Shown here one piece after another: positions 37,272-46,131 of a DNA stretch of 64,000 nt; the stretch's first letter is position 1; each line of letters starts with the position of its first letter. Position numbers and translations under genes: made by a program. The notes under the pieces were generated by a model that ran no database searches, had not been told where the DNA came from, and worked only from the letters and a program-made list of their open reading frames with translations. The stretch is taken from contig NZ_CP020472.1 in assembly GCF_002075795.1 (NCBI RefSeq), positions 3,889,001 to 3,953,000 of the forward strand, written 5' to 3'. This DNA is from Shewanella japonica (GTDB taxonomy: Bacteria > Pseudomonadota > Gammaproteobacteria > Enterobacterales > Shewanellaceae).

Positions 37272-37644
37272 TATCACTCCTTGAAACTGTATTTGTTATA
37301 ATTTGTAACAATTCTATCATGTGAAATCTTAGCGTACAATTCATAGCCAACTTTCTTGGCATAAATCCTAATTAAAATAATAGGTTCTACTGCATTCAAC
37401 ATCGCTCAACAAGCTATGTAACGACACGTTTTATGAAGGATCCGCTTTAAAAGTTTCACTCAATTTTGCAGCACACACTTTAGGAGTTTCACATCGTTCA
37501 ACTTGGCAATCGCAACCCATAAACTTGGTACGAATGAGCGGCAACTTTAGTTCAAAACAGTTATCCCAATTCAAGTCTTAGATAAATTCAAGCAAGTAAA
37601 AACCGGCCCTATATATTCAATTCAAAATGAACAAAAAATAATTT

Positions 37645-37663
37645 TGCGCAATTAGATTGCGCA
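37645..37663. promoter_or_regulatory. OhrR-type operator palindrome upstream of ohr
   Basis: TGCGCAAT-TAG-ATTGCGCA is a perfect 8-bp inverted repeat with the spacing of OhrR operators. It lies about 105 bases before ohr, next to a TATA-rich promoter. No ohrR gene is in the window. The rest of 37278-37767 shows nothing I can name. Confidence 0.65.
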
Positions 37664-37767
37664 CAACTTACATTTACAGTATTGTATATTTCATTGAGTG
37701 AGTAGCTAAGATTAATCCAACTGAATCACTTAATTTAACGTTCATTATTTTTCAATTAGGAGTTTTC

Positions 37768-38190
37768 ATGGATATCATTTATTCAGCATCAGCAACAACA
37801 ACTGGCGGTCGTGATGGTCAATCAACATCATCAGACAATAAACTATCGGTAAAACTTAGCACACCTAAAGAACTAGGCGGCGCAGGCGGTGAAGGTACGA
37901 ACCCAGAACAGCTTTTTGCAGCAGGCTATTCAGCATGTTTTATTGGAGCAATGAAATTTGTTGCAGGACAAGAAAAGATAAGACTTAGCCCAGATCTTAA
38001 AGTTCGAGCTACTGTCGGCATTGGGGCTAATACCGCTGGAGTCGGATTTGCCATCGATGTCAAACTACGCATTAGTTTACCTGAAATGGATAAAACTGCG
38101 GCTGAAGCATTAGTCGAAAAAGCACATCAAGTATGCCCTTACTCTAACGCTACCCGCGGTAACATCAATGTTGAGCTAGTTGTAGAGTAA
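37768..38190 (+). CDS. ohr: Organic hydroperoxide resistance protein, Ohr family
   Basis: A 140-residue thiol peroxidase that reduces organic hydroperoxides. Both catalytic cysteines are present, in [16 protein letters not shown] and [18 protein letters not shown]. The Glu/Arg-type N-terminal block [14 protein letters not shown] is also present. AGGAG precedes the ATG. An OhrR-like palindrome upstream fits induction by organic peroxide. Confidence 0.95.
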   Translation: MDIIYSASATTTGGRDGQSTSSDNKLSVKLSTPKELGGAGGEGTNPEQLFAAGYSACFIGAMKFVAGQEKIRLSPDLKVRATVGIGANTAGVGFAIDVKLRISLPEMDKTAAEALVEKAHQVCPYSNATRGNINVELVVE

Positions 38191-38338
38191 ATTGAATAAG
38201 TCAGTTACCATTTTGAGCTAGGCTATTTTTCACCATTTGAAAATAGCCTAGTGATTGTAGAAGTTAGCTATAACTTATTGCACACTTAATTTAAGACCTG
38301 GTAAAAACTATGGTTCAAGTCTTTAAGTCCTCAACAAT

Positions 38339-38863
38339 TTACACCTTATCCAATAAAGCAATATCAAAGTCATCGAGGCTAATCGACAAATTTAATTGGG
38401 CAATTTGTGATTCAACTTTTTGAATATTTTGATTAACAGCATCGAGGGTCAACGTATTATTATCTAATTCGTACACTTGCTTTTGAGTGTGGTAGTAAAA
38501 CAATAATATGGTAATCGCATCAGGTTCATTTTTATCAGCCGCAGCGACAATTTTAGTCAATTTTCGATAGATTCGGTTATGTAGCTGTTTCATTTGCCAT
38601 ACCCAATAAATATCATGCATAAATGGTTTAGTTTTAATGATATTCATAATAAGGCTACAAAAGACGACAGCTAAGATAACCCCCATCAAATTTAAGTGAA
38701 AATTACCAGTAGACTCACTTCCCGCGACGGGCGTTTGCCCAAAAAAAGCGATTAAAATAGCGCCAAAACCTAACGATAGTAAGGTTAAGCAACTCACCAA
38801 CCCGATCAGTAATCTATTTAGCTGCTGCCGGTATTGCTGCTTATTGATTGAGATTAACTTCAT
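38339..38863 (-). CDS. DUF3087 family membrane protein
   Basis: A 174-residue protein with two transmembrane helices (LLIGLVSCLTLLSLGFGAILIAF and LMGVILAVVFCSLIMNII) and a cytoplasmic helical tail, matching DUF3087. No function is known for this family. It precedes the rhomboid gene on the same strand in gene order but is not tightly linked. Confidence 0.8.
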   Translation of the reverse strand: MKLISINKQQYRQQLNRLLIGLVSCLTLLSLGFGAILIAFFGQTPVAGSESTGNFHLNLMGVILAVVFCSLIMNIIKTKPFMHDIYWVWQMKQLHNRIYRKLTKIVAAADKNEPDAITILLFYYHTQKQVYELDNNTLTLDAVNQNIQKVESQIAQLNLSISLDDFDIALLDKV

Positions 38864-38950
38864 AATAATCCTAAACGTAAATGTCTAAGGCATTTTATCC
38901 CGAAAAATAACATTGCCCAAGAACTGACACACTCGACTTAATCAAGCATG

Positions 38951-39673
38951 TCATTGTTTTTGACGATACCGCACCACTAACATTATCACCAATGCGGTAA
39001 TGGCTCCGCCAACATGGGCAAAATGAGCAATATTACCAACAGAATATTTAGTTAATCCAAAGAACAGGTCACCAGCAATAATGAGTGGGACAAACCATTT
39101 AGCACTAATCGGCACAGGTAAGAAAATCAGCGATAACTTTGCATCCGGATAACGCATCGCAAAGGCCACTAACACGCCATACATCGCACCAGATGCCCCA
39201 ACAACAGGCGCATGGTAAATAGACATAAACTCAACCAGCCTATCCTTACCCAAGGCCTGTACTAAGTGACCATCAGCCATACCTTGCTGCAAAATGGTTT
39301 GAATATCATTTGTGCTGTAACCTAACGTTAAAATGTCATTGGTGATAGCGGAAAACTGATAGTAATTAGCGGCAGTATAAATCAGTGCTGCCCCCAACCC
39401 TGTTACAAAATAAAAAGCTAAAAACCTTGGCGTCTTCCAAGTCTGTTCAAGTGGGGTACCAAATGACCACAGTGCGTACATATTAAATAGAATATGCGCC
39501 ACACTGCCGTGCATGAACATATGGGTGACTAACTGCCATAGAGCAAACTTTTCATTCAATGGAAAGTAAAGCGCTAAGGGCTGCAAAGGTTCAAACTTTA
39601 ACCATGTACTCGCAATAAAAATAAGGACATTAATCGCCATTAAGTAAATAATCGACTGATTTTTGGCTGGCAT
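38951..39673 (-). CDS. Rhomboid family intramembrane serine protease
   Basis: Six-helix rhomboid protease of about 240 residues. The catalytic serine is in VVGASGAMYGVLVAFA, the histidine partner in IAHFAHVGGAITALV, and the oxyanion block HMFMHGSVAHILFNMYALW is present. The ATG at 39673 is chosen because TAAGG lies upstream; the open frame extends 33 codons into the region before it. It is downstream of the ABC1-kinase gene, with 58 bases between them. Confidence 0.9.
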   Translation of the reverse strand: MPAKNQSIIYLMAINVLIFIASTWLKFEPLQPLALYFPLNEKFALWQLVTHMFMHGSVAHILFNMYALWSFGTPLEQTWKTPRFLAFYFVTGLGAALIYTAANYYQFSAITNDILTLGYSTNDIQTILQQGMADGHLVQALGKDRLVEFMSIYHAPVVGASGAMYGVLVAFAMRYPDAKLSLIFLPVPISAKWFVPLIIAGDLFFGLTKYSVGNIAHFAHVGGAITALVIMLVVRYRQKQ

Positions 39674-39731
39674 ATTAAGTGACCTTATTGTTGATATTGT
39701 CATGATTTGACTAAATTCTACTACGTACTTT

Positions 39732-41393
39732 TCAACGCTTTTTTGATAAGTTTCCCGAACGGCTAATAGCAAGTAATAAGCGCCCTACCAGTAAACTGCC
39801 TGCGGCAGTAATCCCCAAACCTATAATAGAAACGCCTTCATACAAAGGCGGTACGCCACTACTTAACACCATACACCCACCGAGAAAAATAGCACCACTT
39901 AATACCCCATAAACCAAGCGATTAATAATCGTATCTAAACTTCGATGATTCAAATTAATATCAAACCGACCATTATTAATTTGCTGAGTTAATAACTCGA
40001 TTTGTTCAGGCAAAGTATTAATGACACGTTGCCATCGATTAGAAGACGCCATGGTTTGTTTGAACATATATTGAGGCGACAACTGGGCAAGTTTCATCTT
40101 AATCGCATAAGGACGAATTGCGTCACCAACACTTATGCTGCTATCTAATTGCTTAGATGCTCCTTCAAGCATGATGAGTACCCTCAGGAGCATCGAAACT
40201 TCTGTAGGAATAACTAGCTTATGATGGTGAATAATTCGAATAAATTCATTTAATACGGCAACTAGAGGGACTTCATTAATATCCACTTCCAAAAAGTCTT
40301 GTACAAAATCGCTAACATCTTTTTCAAGTAAGACTTTATCTAGCTTAGGCTGTGCCTGACACAATTTGATTATATGGTAAGTTAACTCTGCGGGATCTTT
40401 ATCGGCAAGGGCAACTAATAAGTGCTGAAAGCGTAATTGAACGGCTTGGGTTAATTTTGCTGTCATCCCCCAATCCAATATACCTAACTGTCCAGACTCC
40501 AATACCCAAATATTTCCAGGATGCGGATCGGCGTGAAAAAAACCTAAATCAAAAATCATATCAAGATACACCTTGATCCCGGTTTCAGCTAAAGCTCTAG
40601 TATCTACCTCAGCAGCATTTAGTTTGTCACCATCGGCAACGCTAAACCCCTTTAAGCATTCCATGACTAAAACATGTTTACCTGAAATGTCACGATAAAC
40701 ATGTGGAATATGCACTTTACTATTATCACTAAAGTAAGCACTAGCACGTTGCATACTGCGAGCTTCTTTCACGTAGTCGAGCTCATTCATTAGTGATTTA
40801 GTAAACTCAATAATTAACTTAGTCGGTTGATATAGTCTGAGTTCTTTATTGTATTGCTCAACCAAAGACGCCAGCATTTTTAAAATTTCGACGTCTGCAA
40901 CAATTTTATCTTCAATACCAGCGTGCTGAACTTTAACGACAACGTCTTGGCCATCCACGGTGACTGCTTTATGCACCTGACCTACCGAGGCAGAAGCTAA
41001 TGCATCAAAACAAAAGGATTGAAATAAAGTATCGAATGAGCGACCGAACTCAGCTTCAATGGTTGAAATGATCTGCTGTTTATTATCGGCAGGCGTATCA
41101 GATTGAAGCTTAGTTAGCTCGTCAGCAATCTCTTGACCAACCAGATCAGCACGGGTACTGAGTATTTGACCAAGTTTAATAAAAGCAGTGCCTAACTCAC
41201 TGAATGCTAGACGTAAACGAACTGCAATAGAAAGTGACGCAAGTTGCTGACCGCTCTCATTCACAAATACACTTTTAATAAACTCAGGATTACCTTCTTT
41301 GACCCAATTAGCTAAACCATACTTTACCAAAACAGTGAGGATCTGTCGCGAACGCGCCGAATGATTCATGAATTGCTTAACGTTAGTCAGCAT
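39732..41393 (-). CDS. ABC1/UbiB-family atypical kinase
   Basis: A 553-residue AarF/ABC1/UbiB-family protein. Kinase-like blocks include SASVGQVHKAVTVDGQDVVVKVQ (A-rich loop and invariant lysine), VYRDISGKHVLVMECLKG, FHADPHPGNIWVLESGQLGILDWGMTAKL (catalytic and metal loops) and two C-terminal transmembrane helices. Members of this family support ubiquinone synthesis through an ATPase activity. It may be ubiB-like rather than UbiB itself, since the ubi operon is not adjacent. This is the last core gene before the island edge. Confidence 0.88.
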   Translation of the reverse strand: MLTNVKQFMNHSARSRQILTVLVKYGLANWVKEGNPEFIKSVFVNESGQQLASLSIAVRLRLAFSELGTAFIKLGQILSTRADLVGQEIADELTKLQSDTPADNKQQIISTIEAEFGRSFDTLFQSFCFDALASASVGQVHKAVTVDGQDVVVKVQHAGIEDKIVADVEILKMLASLVEQYNKELRLYQPTKLIIEFTKSLMNELDYVKEARSMQRASAYFSDNSKVHIPHVYRDISGKHVLVMECLKGFSVADGDKLNAAEVDTRALAETGIKVYLDMIFDLGFFHADPHPGNIWVLESGQLGILDWGMTAKLTQAVQLRFQHLLVALADKDPAELTYHIIKLCQAQPKLDKVLLEKDVSDFVQDFLEVDINEVPLVAVLNEFIRIIHHHKLVIPTEVSMLLRVLIMLEGASKQLDSSISVGDAIRPYAIKMKLAQLSPQYMFKQTMASSNRWQRVINTLPEQIELLTQQINNGRFDINLNHRSLDTIINRLVYGVLSGAIFLGGCMVLSSGVPPLYEGVSIIGLGITAAGSLLVGRLLLAISRSGNLSKKR

Positions 41394-41568
41394 CGCCCAA
41401 CTCCCTGTTTACCCGATAAAATAAGCTTTAGTTTTCTAGATATTGATAAGACTTTAAAGTCATTACATCATCTAGCTAAAGCTAAGATAAAGCAACGAAA
41501 ATCAATTAATGGTGATTCGGATAAAAGGACTGAAAAAGGAATTGTACGGTTAATAAAATAAATGTGCA

Positions 41569-41603
41569 GAAAAGACAAAGACCTAGCATTTCTGCTAGGC
41601 CTT
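41569..41603 (-). terminator. Terminator of the original tRNA-Trp gene
   Basis: On the minus strand GGCCTAGCA-GAAA-TGCTAGGTC is followed by TTTGTCTTTT, just after the CCA end of the tRNA fragment. It is the natural terminator of the disrupted tRNA gene. Confidence 0.85.
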
Positions 41604-41610
41604 CTAAATT

Positions 41611-41659
41611 TGGCAGGGGTAGCAAGACTCGAACTCGCAACCATCGGTTTTGGAGACCG
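41611..41659 (-). other. 3' half of tRNA-Trp: likely island attachment site
   Basis: The minus strand reads CGGTCTCCAAAACCG (anticodon loop with CCA anticodon), then the T-arm with GAGTTCGAGTC, then ACCCCTGCCA as the acceptor end. This matches the 3' half of bacterial tRNA-Trp. Right of 41659 the match stops within the anticodon stem and no D-arm or 5' acceptor follows. A lone 3' half is the classic footprint of integration into a tRNA 3' end, so this is probably one attachment-site copy. Confidence 0.8.
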
Positions 41660-42031
41660 TTTGCAAAAACTTTTAAATCAATAGCATAGGTAGATTTCGT
41701 AGAATATAAATAGCTAAAACACCTGATTTATTGTATTGATTTCATTGGGTTTGACGAGACTATTTCTACACCTATATTCATTATTTAATCGGTTATTTGA
41801 ATATGTTAATGCCTAATACCCGACAAGTTTCACTCTATCATGATGAATCAAAATAAAGGTTAGCTTCTGATAGTGACAAATTAACTTATTCTTACCCGTA
41901 GTTTGTAAGATATGTCCCACCTTCAAATCCAAATAATGTTTATTGCAAATATCAAGGTTAATTTTTTTACTCATTTATCCCAACCCGTTTCTAGTTAATC
42001 AGGACAATTCATCTATATTAACGAGAACAAT

Positions 42032-42274
42032 ATGGTTCAACATAAAAACATTCATCAAAAAATCAATAATCTAGCAAATCTGCTCCAGCTTCTTTCTGCG
42101 ATAATAGAAACTGAAATCGAAATGCGATGTCAGGAGCGTACTCAATATGATATTGATTTGGAAACTCAATTTTTTCACCATCAAGTTAAACAGCATTTGA
42201 GTCGCCAAGGAGTGCAAACAGAAGACGTTAATCTAGCAATGGATTTTATTAACCAGTACATAAAAGACAGGTAG
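42032..42274 (+). CDS. Small island protein, unknown
   Basis: An 80-residue, mainly helical, charged protein with no recognised family. It starts at ATG after a GAGAAC purine stretch and lies 54 bases upstream of the first of two paralogous genes. It could be a small partner of these. Confidence 0.6.
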   Translation: MVQHKNIHQKINNLANLLQLLSAIIETEIEMRCQERTQYDIDLETQFFHHQVKQHLSRQGVQTEDVNLAMDFINQYIKDR

Positions 42275-42328
42275 TTTCCCATCATTCAAACCTAGTTATT
42301 GATAAGGACATTAACACTAGGAATTGTT

Positions 42329-42733
42329 ATGAATAAGTCACAAACACAGCTTATACGGGTCTATAAACGTCAATCTAAATCGCCATGGGATGACCACAGC
42401 ACTGTATTGCTGCTGGCAGACCATCAACTTGAGAATGATGAGGTTAAAGTAAGCTATAATAAATACATTTATTTACATCGAAATGTACAAGGCCAAATGT
42501 TAGGTATCAGTATCAGCAAATCACTACTTGAAGAGAATGCTGAGCTCGAGAGTCAATATCTGACAGGTATTCAGGCTTATATGATGCTATTGATTTACAT
42601 CGACGACATTGCCGCTTTTTGTGAACGATTCAAAAATGAGTTTATGAGTATTTTTGGGGTATATCCGCATTATTACTTCGAAACAGCTGAACAATGTTGG
42701 TCTGATTTGATTATTGCTGCTGACGCACTGTAA
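42329..42733 (+). CDS. Island protein, paralogue A
   Basis: A 134-residue protein of unknown family. Blocks shared with the gene at 42977 include KYIYLHR, MLGISISKSLLEE, YLTGI, IAAFCERF and IFGVYPHYYFE. The order is conserved throughout, so the two are paralogues of roughly 40 percent identity by eye. The ATG at 42329 is preceded by AGGAA; the longer open frame lacks one. A terminator with the stem GCGAACCC/GGGTTCGC follows. Confidence 0.65.
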   Translation: MNKSQTQLIRVYKRQSKSPWDDHSTVLLLADHQLENDEVKVSYNKYIYLHRNVQGQMLGISISKSLLEENAELESQYLTGIQAYMMLLIYIDDIAAFCERFKNEFMSIFGVYPHYYFETAEQCWSDLIIAADAL

Positions 42734-42742
42734 TCGCCATCT

Positions 42743-42768
42743 AGCGAACCCAATTGGGTTCGCTTTTC
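42743..42768 (+). terminator. Terminator after paralogue A
   Basis: AGCGAACCCAATTGGGTTCGC hairpin followed by TTTTC. Confidence 0.85.
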
Positions 42769-42976
42769 TATTAATAATTTCATGTCTTTTACTCGCCCAA
42801 TCTTAATTAAAGCAAACAGTAATTCACTGATAAAACGGACTGAGTAGTTAATTATTGCCTTGGTAAACGTAATAAATTATTCACCTAATTGAAAACCAGT
42901 TCTATTAACAGTCAAAAATTCCCCAGTCGCAACCTAGTTAATGGTGAGGCCACAAACCATTAATTAGGATCTATAT

Positions 42977-43360
42977 ATGGATCAATCTATGATTTTTCGT
43001 TTGCATCCCAAGTCTAGAGGCATTGAAAGCTGTTCATTTTTACTATTAGCAAACACTGACAGTACCAATGAATCATCAAGATTATGTTTTTCTCGATACA
43101 TCTATCTTAATGTCGATGCTAAGTGGAACATGTTGGGGATTAACATTAGTCATTCCATTCTGGATGAGTACGCTGATGTCGGCGAACGATACTTAACAGG
43201 AATTGATATGTTAAAGGTACTAATAATGTACAAAGACGAGATAGCCACGTTCTGTGAGTTGCACTGCACTCAATTTTCAAAAATCTTTGGTTTATGCCCA
43301 ACAGATTACTTTGAATTTGCGACACCAGTCTGGGCAGAACATGTTAATACATTAGAGTAA
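42977..43360 (+). CDS. Island protein, paralogue B
   Basis: A 127-residue protein, paralogue of the gene at 42329. The shared order is SRYIYLNVDA, MLGINISHSILDEY, RYLTGI, IATFCELH and KIFGLCPTDYFEF, followed by a W-containing end. It has its own promoter gap (42734-42976) and a near-copy of the upstream gene's terminator, so the whole transcription unit was duplicated. No known domain is recognisable. Confidence 0.65.
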   Translation: MDQSMIFRLHPKSRGIESCSFLLLANTDSTNESSRLCFSRYIYLNVDAKWNMLGINISHSILDEYADVGERYLTGIDMLKVLIMYKDEIATFCELHCTQFSKIFGLCPTDYFEFATPVWAEHVNTLE

Positions 43361-43378
43361 TGTTATTGGCAACCAACT

Positions 43379-43405
43379 AACGAACCCTTCTGGGTTCGTT
43401 TTTTT
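43379..43405 (+). terminator. Terminator after paralogue B
   Basis: AACGAACCCTTCTGGGTTCGTTTTTTT hairpin, with almost the same stem as the terminator after paralogue A. Confidence 0.88.
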
Positions 43406-43697
43406 GGGGGAAACATACTTATCATATCTATCACGTCGAAAATTAAAGATTAGACAAATACCTTATTTCAATATCAAAAGCTAAAAGTTCGTATTGCTCG
43501 ATTCTATTTATTGATGGGACTAAACAATATAAAATTTGGACCTAAAAAGAACGATGCCCTAATTCTCAAATCTAGTCATTGCTTGTTCCAACTTGGTATC
43601 TGAGAAAGCAGCAACACATGGAACATGTTGCCGTTGAATTTTTAAACGAAAGCGTTTTAAATAATTTAGAGGGTAAAGAGCCGCTGGGCAATGACGG

Positions 43698-43718
43698 AAA
43701 GGCACTATGTGCCTTTTT
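43698..43718 (+). terminator. Small terminator-like hairpin in the gap before BREX
   Basis: AAAGGCACTATGTGCCTTTTT. It lies in the gene-free stretch 43361-43998 and may insulate the BREX operon from upstream transcription. A similar hairpin ends the operon at 62375-62399. Confidence 0.6.
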
Positions 43719-43913
43719 CATGCCTTTAAAATAAGTAATTTACACAGATAGTAAAACTGTTAACAGGTTTTGCTTCAGTGCTGTGTCAAAATCATTTTAA
43801 AGCTCAGCTAGAGTTTTTCACATTTTATAATCAGTAACTCCTAACAATAAGTGGCAATTAAATATTAATACATTTTCTTACTTCTAAGCTTGGCTCTTTG
43901 TATTAGACATTAA

Positions 43914-43946
43914 CATACTGTTCAAATTAAATTAATTTGATGTATG
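43914..43946 (+). promoter_or_regulatory. Candidate BrxR operator
   Basis: A nested palindrome: CATAC...GTATG outside and TCAAATTA-AAT-TAATTTGA inside. It lies 53 bases before brxR. BrxR-type WYL regulators are known to bind inverted repeats in their own promoters, so this is the best autoregulatory site. Confidence 0.55.
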
Positions 43947-43998
43947 ACCCAAAAAGAAGCATACTTATATCCACGTATTATTCGAATTAAAAACTAAA

Positions 43999-44895
43999 AT
44001 GGACAGACTCTCTTACTCGCAGCAGCAGAGACTATATTTTATTGATTTTAGGCTGATGTTTGTTGGTAGTTTTACACGAGCTGAAGTTGTCCAGCACTTT
44101 AAGCTCGGCTTATCTGCTGCAACTCGTGATATCAATCTTTATAAAGAATTAGCGGTGCAGAACCTTCACTATGACAACGCAGACAAGCGTTATTTCAAAA
44201 CTGAAAAGTTCATAGCGTTATTCCCACATGATGGTGAAAGTGTTTTGAAACAGCTCACCAGCACGCAAACCGACATCAATAATGTCTTTCATGGCATAAA
44301 TCTCCCTTTTGAAGCACCTAGCCAGCTAGTCGTCCCAGATTTAAATGTTCTAGCGGTTTTGACTCAAGCGACATTAAACAACATTACTGTAGATATCGAA
44401 TATATTTCATTGAGTAGCGGTCAAAGCGCGCGAACGATTGTACCTCACGCCATCATAGACAATGGGCTTCGTTGGCACATTCGAGCTTATGATTGTCAAT
44501 CCTGTGAGTTTCGTGACTTTGTAATTACAAGAATTACCAGAGCAAGCTTAAGCCAACAATCGACTACAAGAGAACAAAGTGCTCAGTCTGATCAACAATG
44601 GATACAAGAAGTGTCATTAGAATTAGTGCCTCATCCAACGAATATTAAATATCCAAAAGCTATAGAATTAGACTATGGCATGGAAAACGGGGTGCTTCAC
44701 CTTACAATTCGTTCAGCATTGACAGGGTATCTACTGCGACGCTGGAATGTTGATTGTTCCGCAAATGCAACTCAACAAACTGCTGAGCACCACCTCTGGC
44801 TACGTAACAATAATCTGTTAAATAGCGTAACGAATTTGAATCTCACTTCAGGTTTCAATTTAAACACTCTTACTTCTGCACAAGGAGCTAAGTAA
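43999..44895 (+). CDS. brxR: BrxR-like WYL-domain transcriptional regulator of BREX
   Basis: A 298-residue regulator with three parts. An N-terminal winged helix covers residues about 1-75 (QRLYFIDFRLMFVGSFTRAEVVQHFKLGLSAATRDINLYKEL). A WYL domain lies near 120-190 (VDIEYISLSSGQSARTIVPHAIIDNGLRWHIRAYDCQS...FRDFVITRI), and a C-terminal dimer extension follows. The layout matches BrxR, which represses its BREX operon and can sense a ligand through WYL. The stop overlaps the brxA start by one base (TAATG), placing it in the operon. A palindrome upstream is a likely operator. Confidence 0.88.
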   Translation: MDRLSYSQQQRLYFIDFRLMFVGSFTRAEVVQHFKLGLSAATRDINLYKELAVQNLHYDNADKRYFKTEKFIALFPHDGESVLKQLTSTQTDINNVFHGINLPFEAPSQLVVPDLNVLAVLTQATLNNITVDIEYISLSSGQSARTIVPHAIIDNGLRWHIRAYDCQSCEFRDFVITRITRASLSQQSTTREQSAQSDQQWIQEVSLELVPHPTNIKYPKAIELDYGMENGVLHLTIRSALTGYLLRRWNVDCSANATQQTAEHHLWLRNNNLLNSVTNLNLTSGFNLNTLTSAQGAK

Positions 44896-45491
44896 TGTCA
44901 GATCACAAACAATATTTAGGCGACCTAATTGGTGGTAGCTTAATGATTAGAGAAAGTCAGATTATCGCCGACTTACTTCTAAAAGAGCCGACCATAGAAG
45001 AATGGAATGAAGCAATAGTTGAGCAAAATATTCTTCAAAAGCCGTCTGCGGCCTCAGCTAAGCGCAATGCTTCAACCATAAAGAAACGCCTAGAAGGGCT
45101 AAGCAGTGATTTTCTTTCAAAACTCGCCTTCAGCGGGACTGAAGAAGCGACACAATTAATATTTGCAGCGACTTTAATCAACTCGACTTTACTCGCCGAC
45201 TTTATGCGAAACGTCGTCACCGATGCTAAGCGCATGTATAGAGACTCACTTAACGTTGACGATTGGCAGCACTTTTGGGAAGAACGAACAAGACTATATC
45301 CTGCCTTAGCAGATATGACACAAGCTTCAGTTTATAAGGTATCTCAAGTAGCTTTTAAAGTCCTTGCTGACGCAGGTTATATAGAAACGACAAAAAGCAA
45401 ACGTCTTATGAATGTATACCTATCACCTGACGTAAGACAAATACTCATTACTCTAAATCGTGATGATATTGTTAGAGCCATGGAGCCATAA
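44895..45491 (+). CDS. brxA: BREX protein BrxA (DUF1819)
   Basis: A 198-residue DUF1819 protein, small helical and winged-helix-like, required in type 1 BREX and known to bind DNA. Recognisable blocks are LIGGSLMIRESQIIADLLL, NASTIKKRLEGLSSDFL and the C-terminal AGYIETTKSKRLMNVYLSPDVRQILI. Translationally linked to brxR by a one-base overlap and seven bases from brxB. Confidence 0.92.
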   Translation: MSDHKQYLGDLIGGSLMIRESQIIADLLLKEPTIEEWNEAIVEQNILQKPSAASAKRNASTIKKRLEGLSSDFLSKLAFSGTEEATQLIFAATLINSTLLADFMRNVVTDAKRMYRDSLNVDDWQHFWEERTRLYPALADMTQASVYKVSQVAFKVLADAGYIETTKSKRLMNVYLSPDVRQILITLNRDDIVRAMEP

Positions 45492-45497
45492 CAGTTT

Positions 45498-46085
45498 ATG
45501 CAGACATTACAACAACTACAGCAACGTCTAAGCCAAGTGCAAGATAAATTAGAGAGCGATGAGTTTCTTACCAACAAAGAACTTGGCGGCGAAATTGGTT
45601 TCTACATTTTTGATTATCCCCCAGAGCATGAAGTGGCGGTTCGGGAGCACCTTAGCTATTTAACTAAAAAGCTAAAAAGCCGATCAGAAGCTAAAGGTGG
45701 GCGTTTTGCCAGTATCAACCTATTTGAAATGGTTATCGAATTACTTAAGTCTAGAAAGCTGCTTGAACGCTCATATAAGATGCAGTTTGAAAAAGGCGAT
45801 GATGCGCTGTTTAAAGCATTAAAAGGACCGCTAGAGCAAAACCGTTTTGCAGAGTTTATTGTTGAGCAAGCAGACGTTAAAGGTTGTGATTTTATCATGT
45901 TACACGGTTTAGGAAGTGTTTGGCCTATTGTCCGAGGTCACGGTTTGCTGAATGCATTACATGCTAAGGTCGGTAATGTACCAACAGTCATGTTCTACCC
46001 AGGTGAATATGATGGTGCCGCACTTAAACCTTTTGGCAGGATAGAATCAAATAACTATTATCGTGCTTTTAAGCTTGTGCCATAA
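45498..46085 (+). CDS. brxB: BREX protein BrxB (DUF1788)
   Basis: A 195-residue DUF1788 protein. It has the family blocks GGEIGFYIFDYPPEHEVAVREHL, INLFEMVIELLK and DVKGCDFIMLHGLGSVWPIVRGHGLLNALHAKVGNVPTVMFYPGEYDGAALKPFGRIESNNYYRAF. BrxB is a core component of uncertain biochemical role in the BREX complex. It follows brxA by six bases. Confidence 0.93.
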   Translation: MQTLQQLQQRLSQVQDKLESDEFLTNKELGGEIGFYIFDYPPEHEVAVREHLSYLTKKLKSRSEAKGGRFASINLFEMVIELLKSRKLLERSYKMQFEKGDDALFKALKGPLEQNRFAEFIVEQADVKGCDFIMLHGLGSVWPIVRGHGLLNALHAKVGNVPTVMFYPGEYDGAALKPFGRIESNNYYRAFKLVP

Positions 46086-46131
46086 GCCATTGAGCTAGTA
46101 AGTAAACTTTGTCATCAGTTAGGGACAACAA

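Noticed and set aside
41361-41561. A 66-codon frame at the island edge
   Set aside because: It overlaps the start of the ABC1-kinase gene on the other strand and resembles no protein.
41611-41659. A functional tRNA-Trp gene
   Set aside because: Only the 3' half is present; D-arm and 5' acceptor strand are missing.
43618-43734. A 38-codon open frame in the gap before BREX
   Set aside because: It runs through a terminator-like hairpin, has no recognisable ribosome binding site and matches nothing I know.
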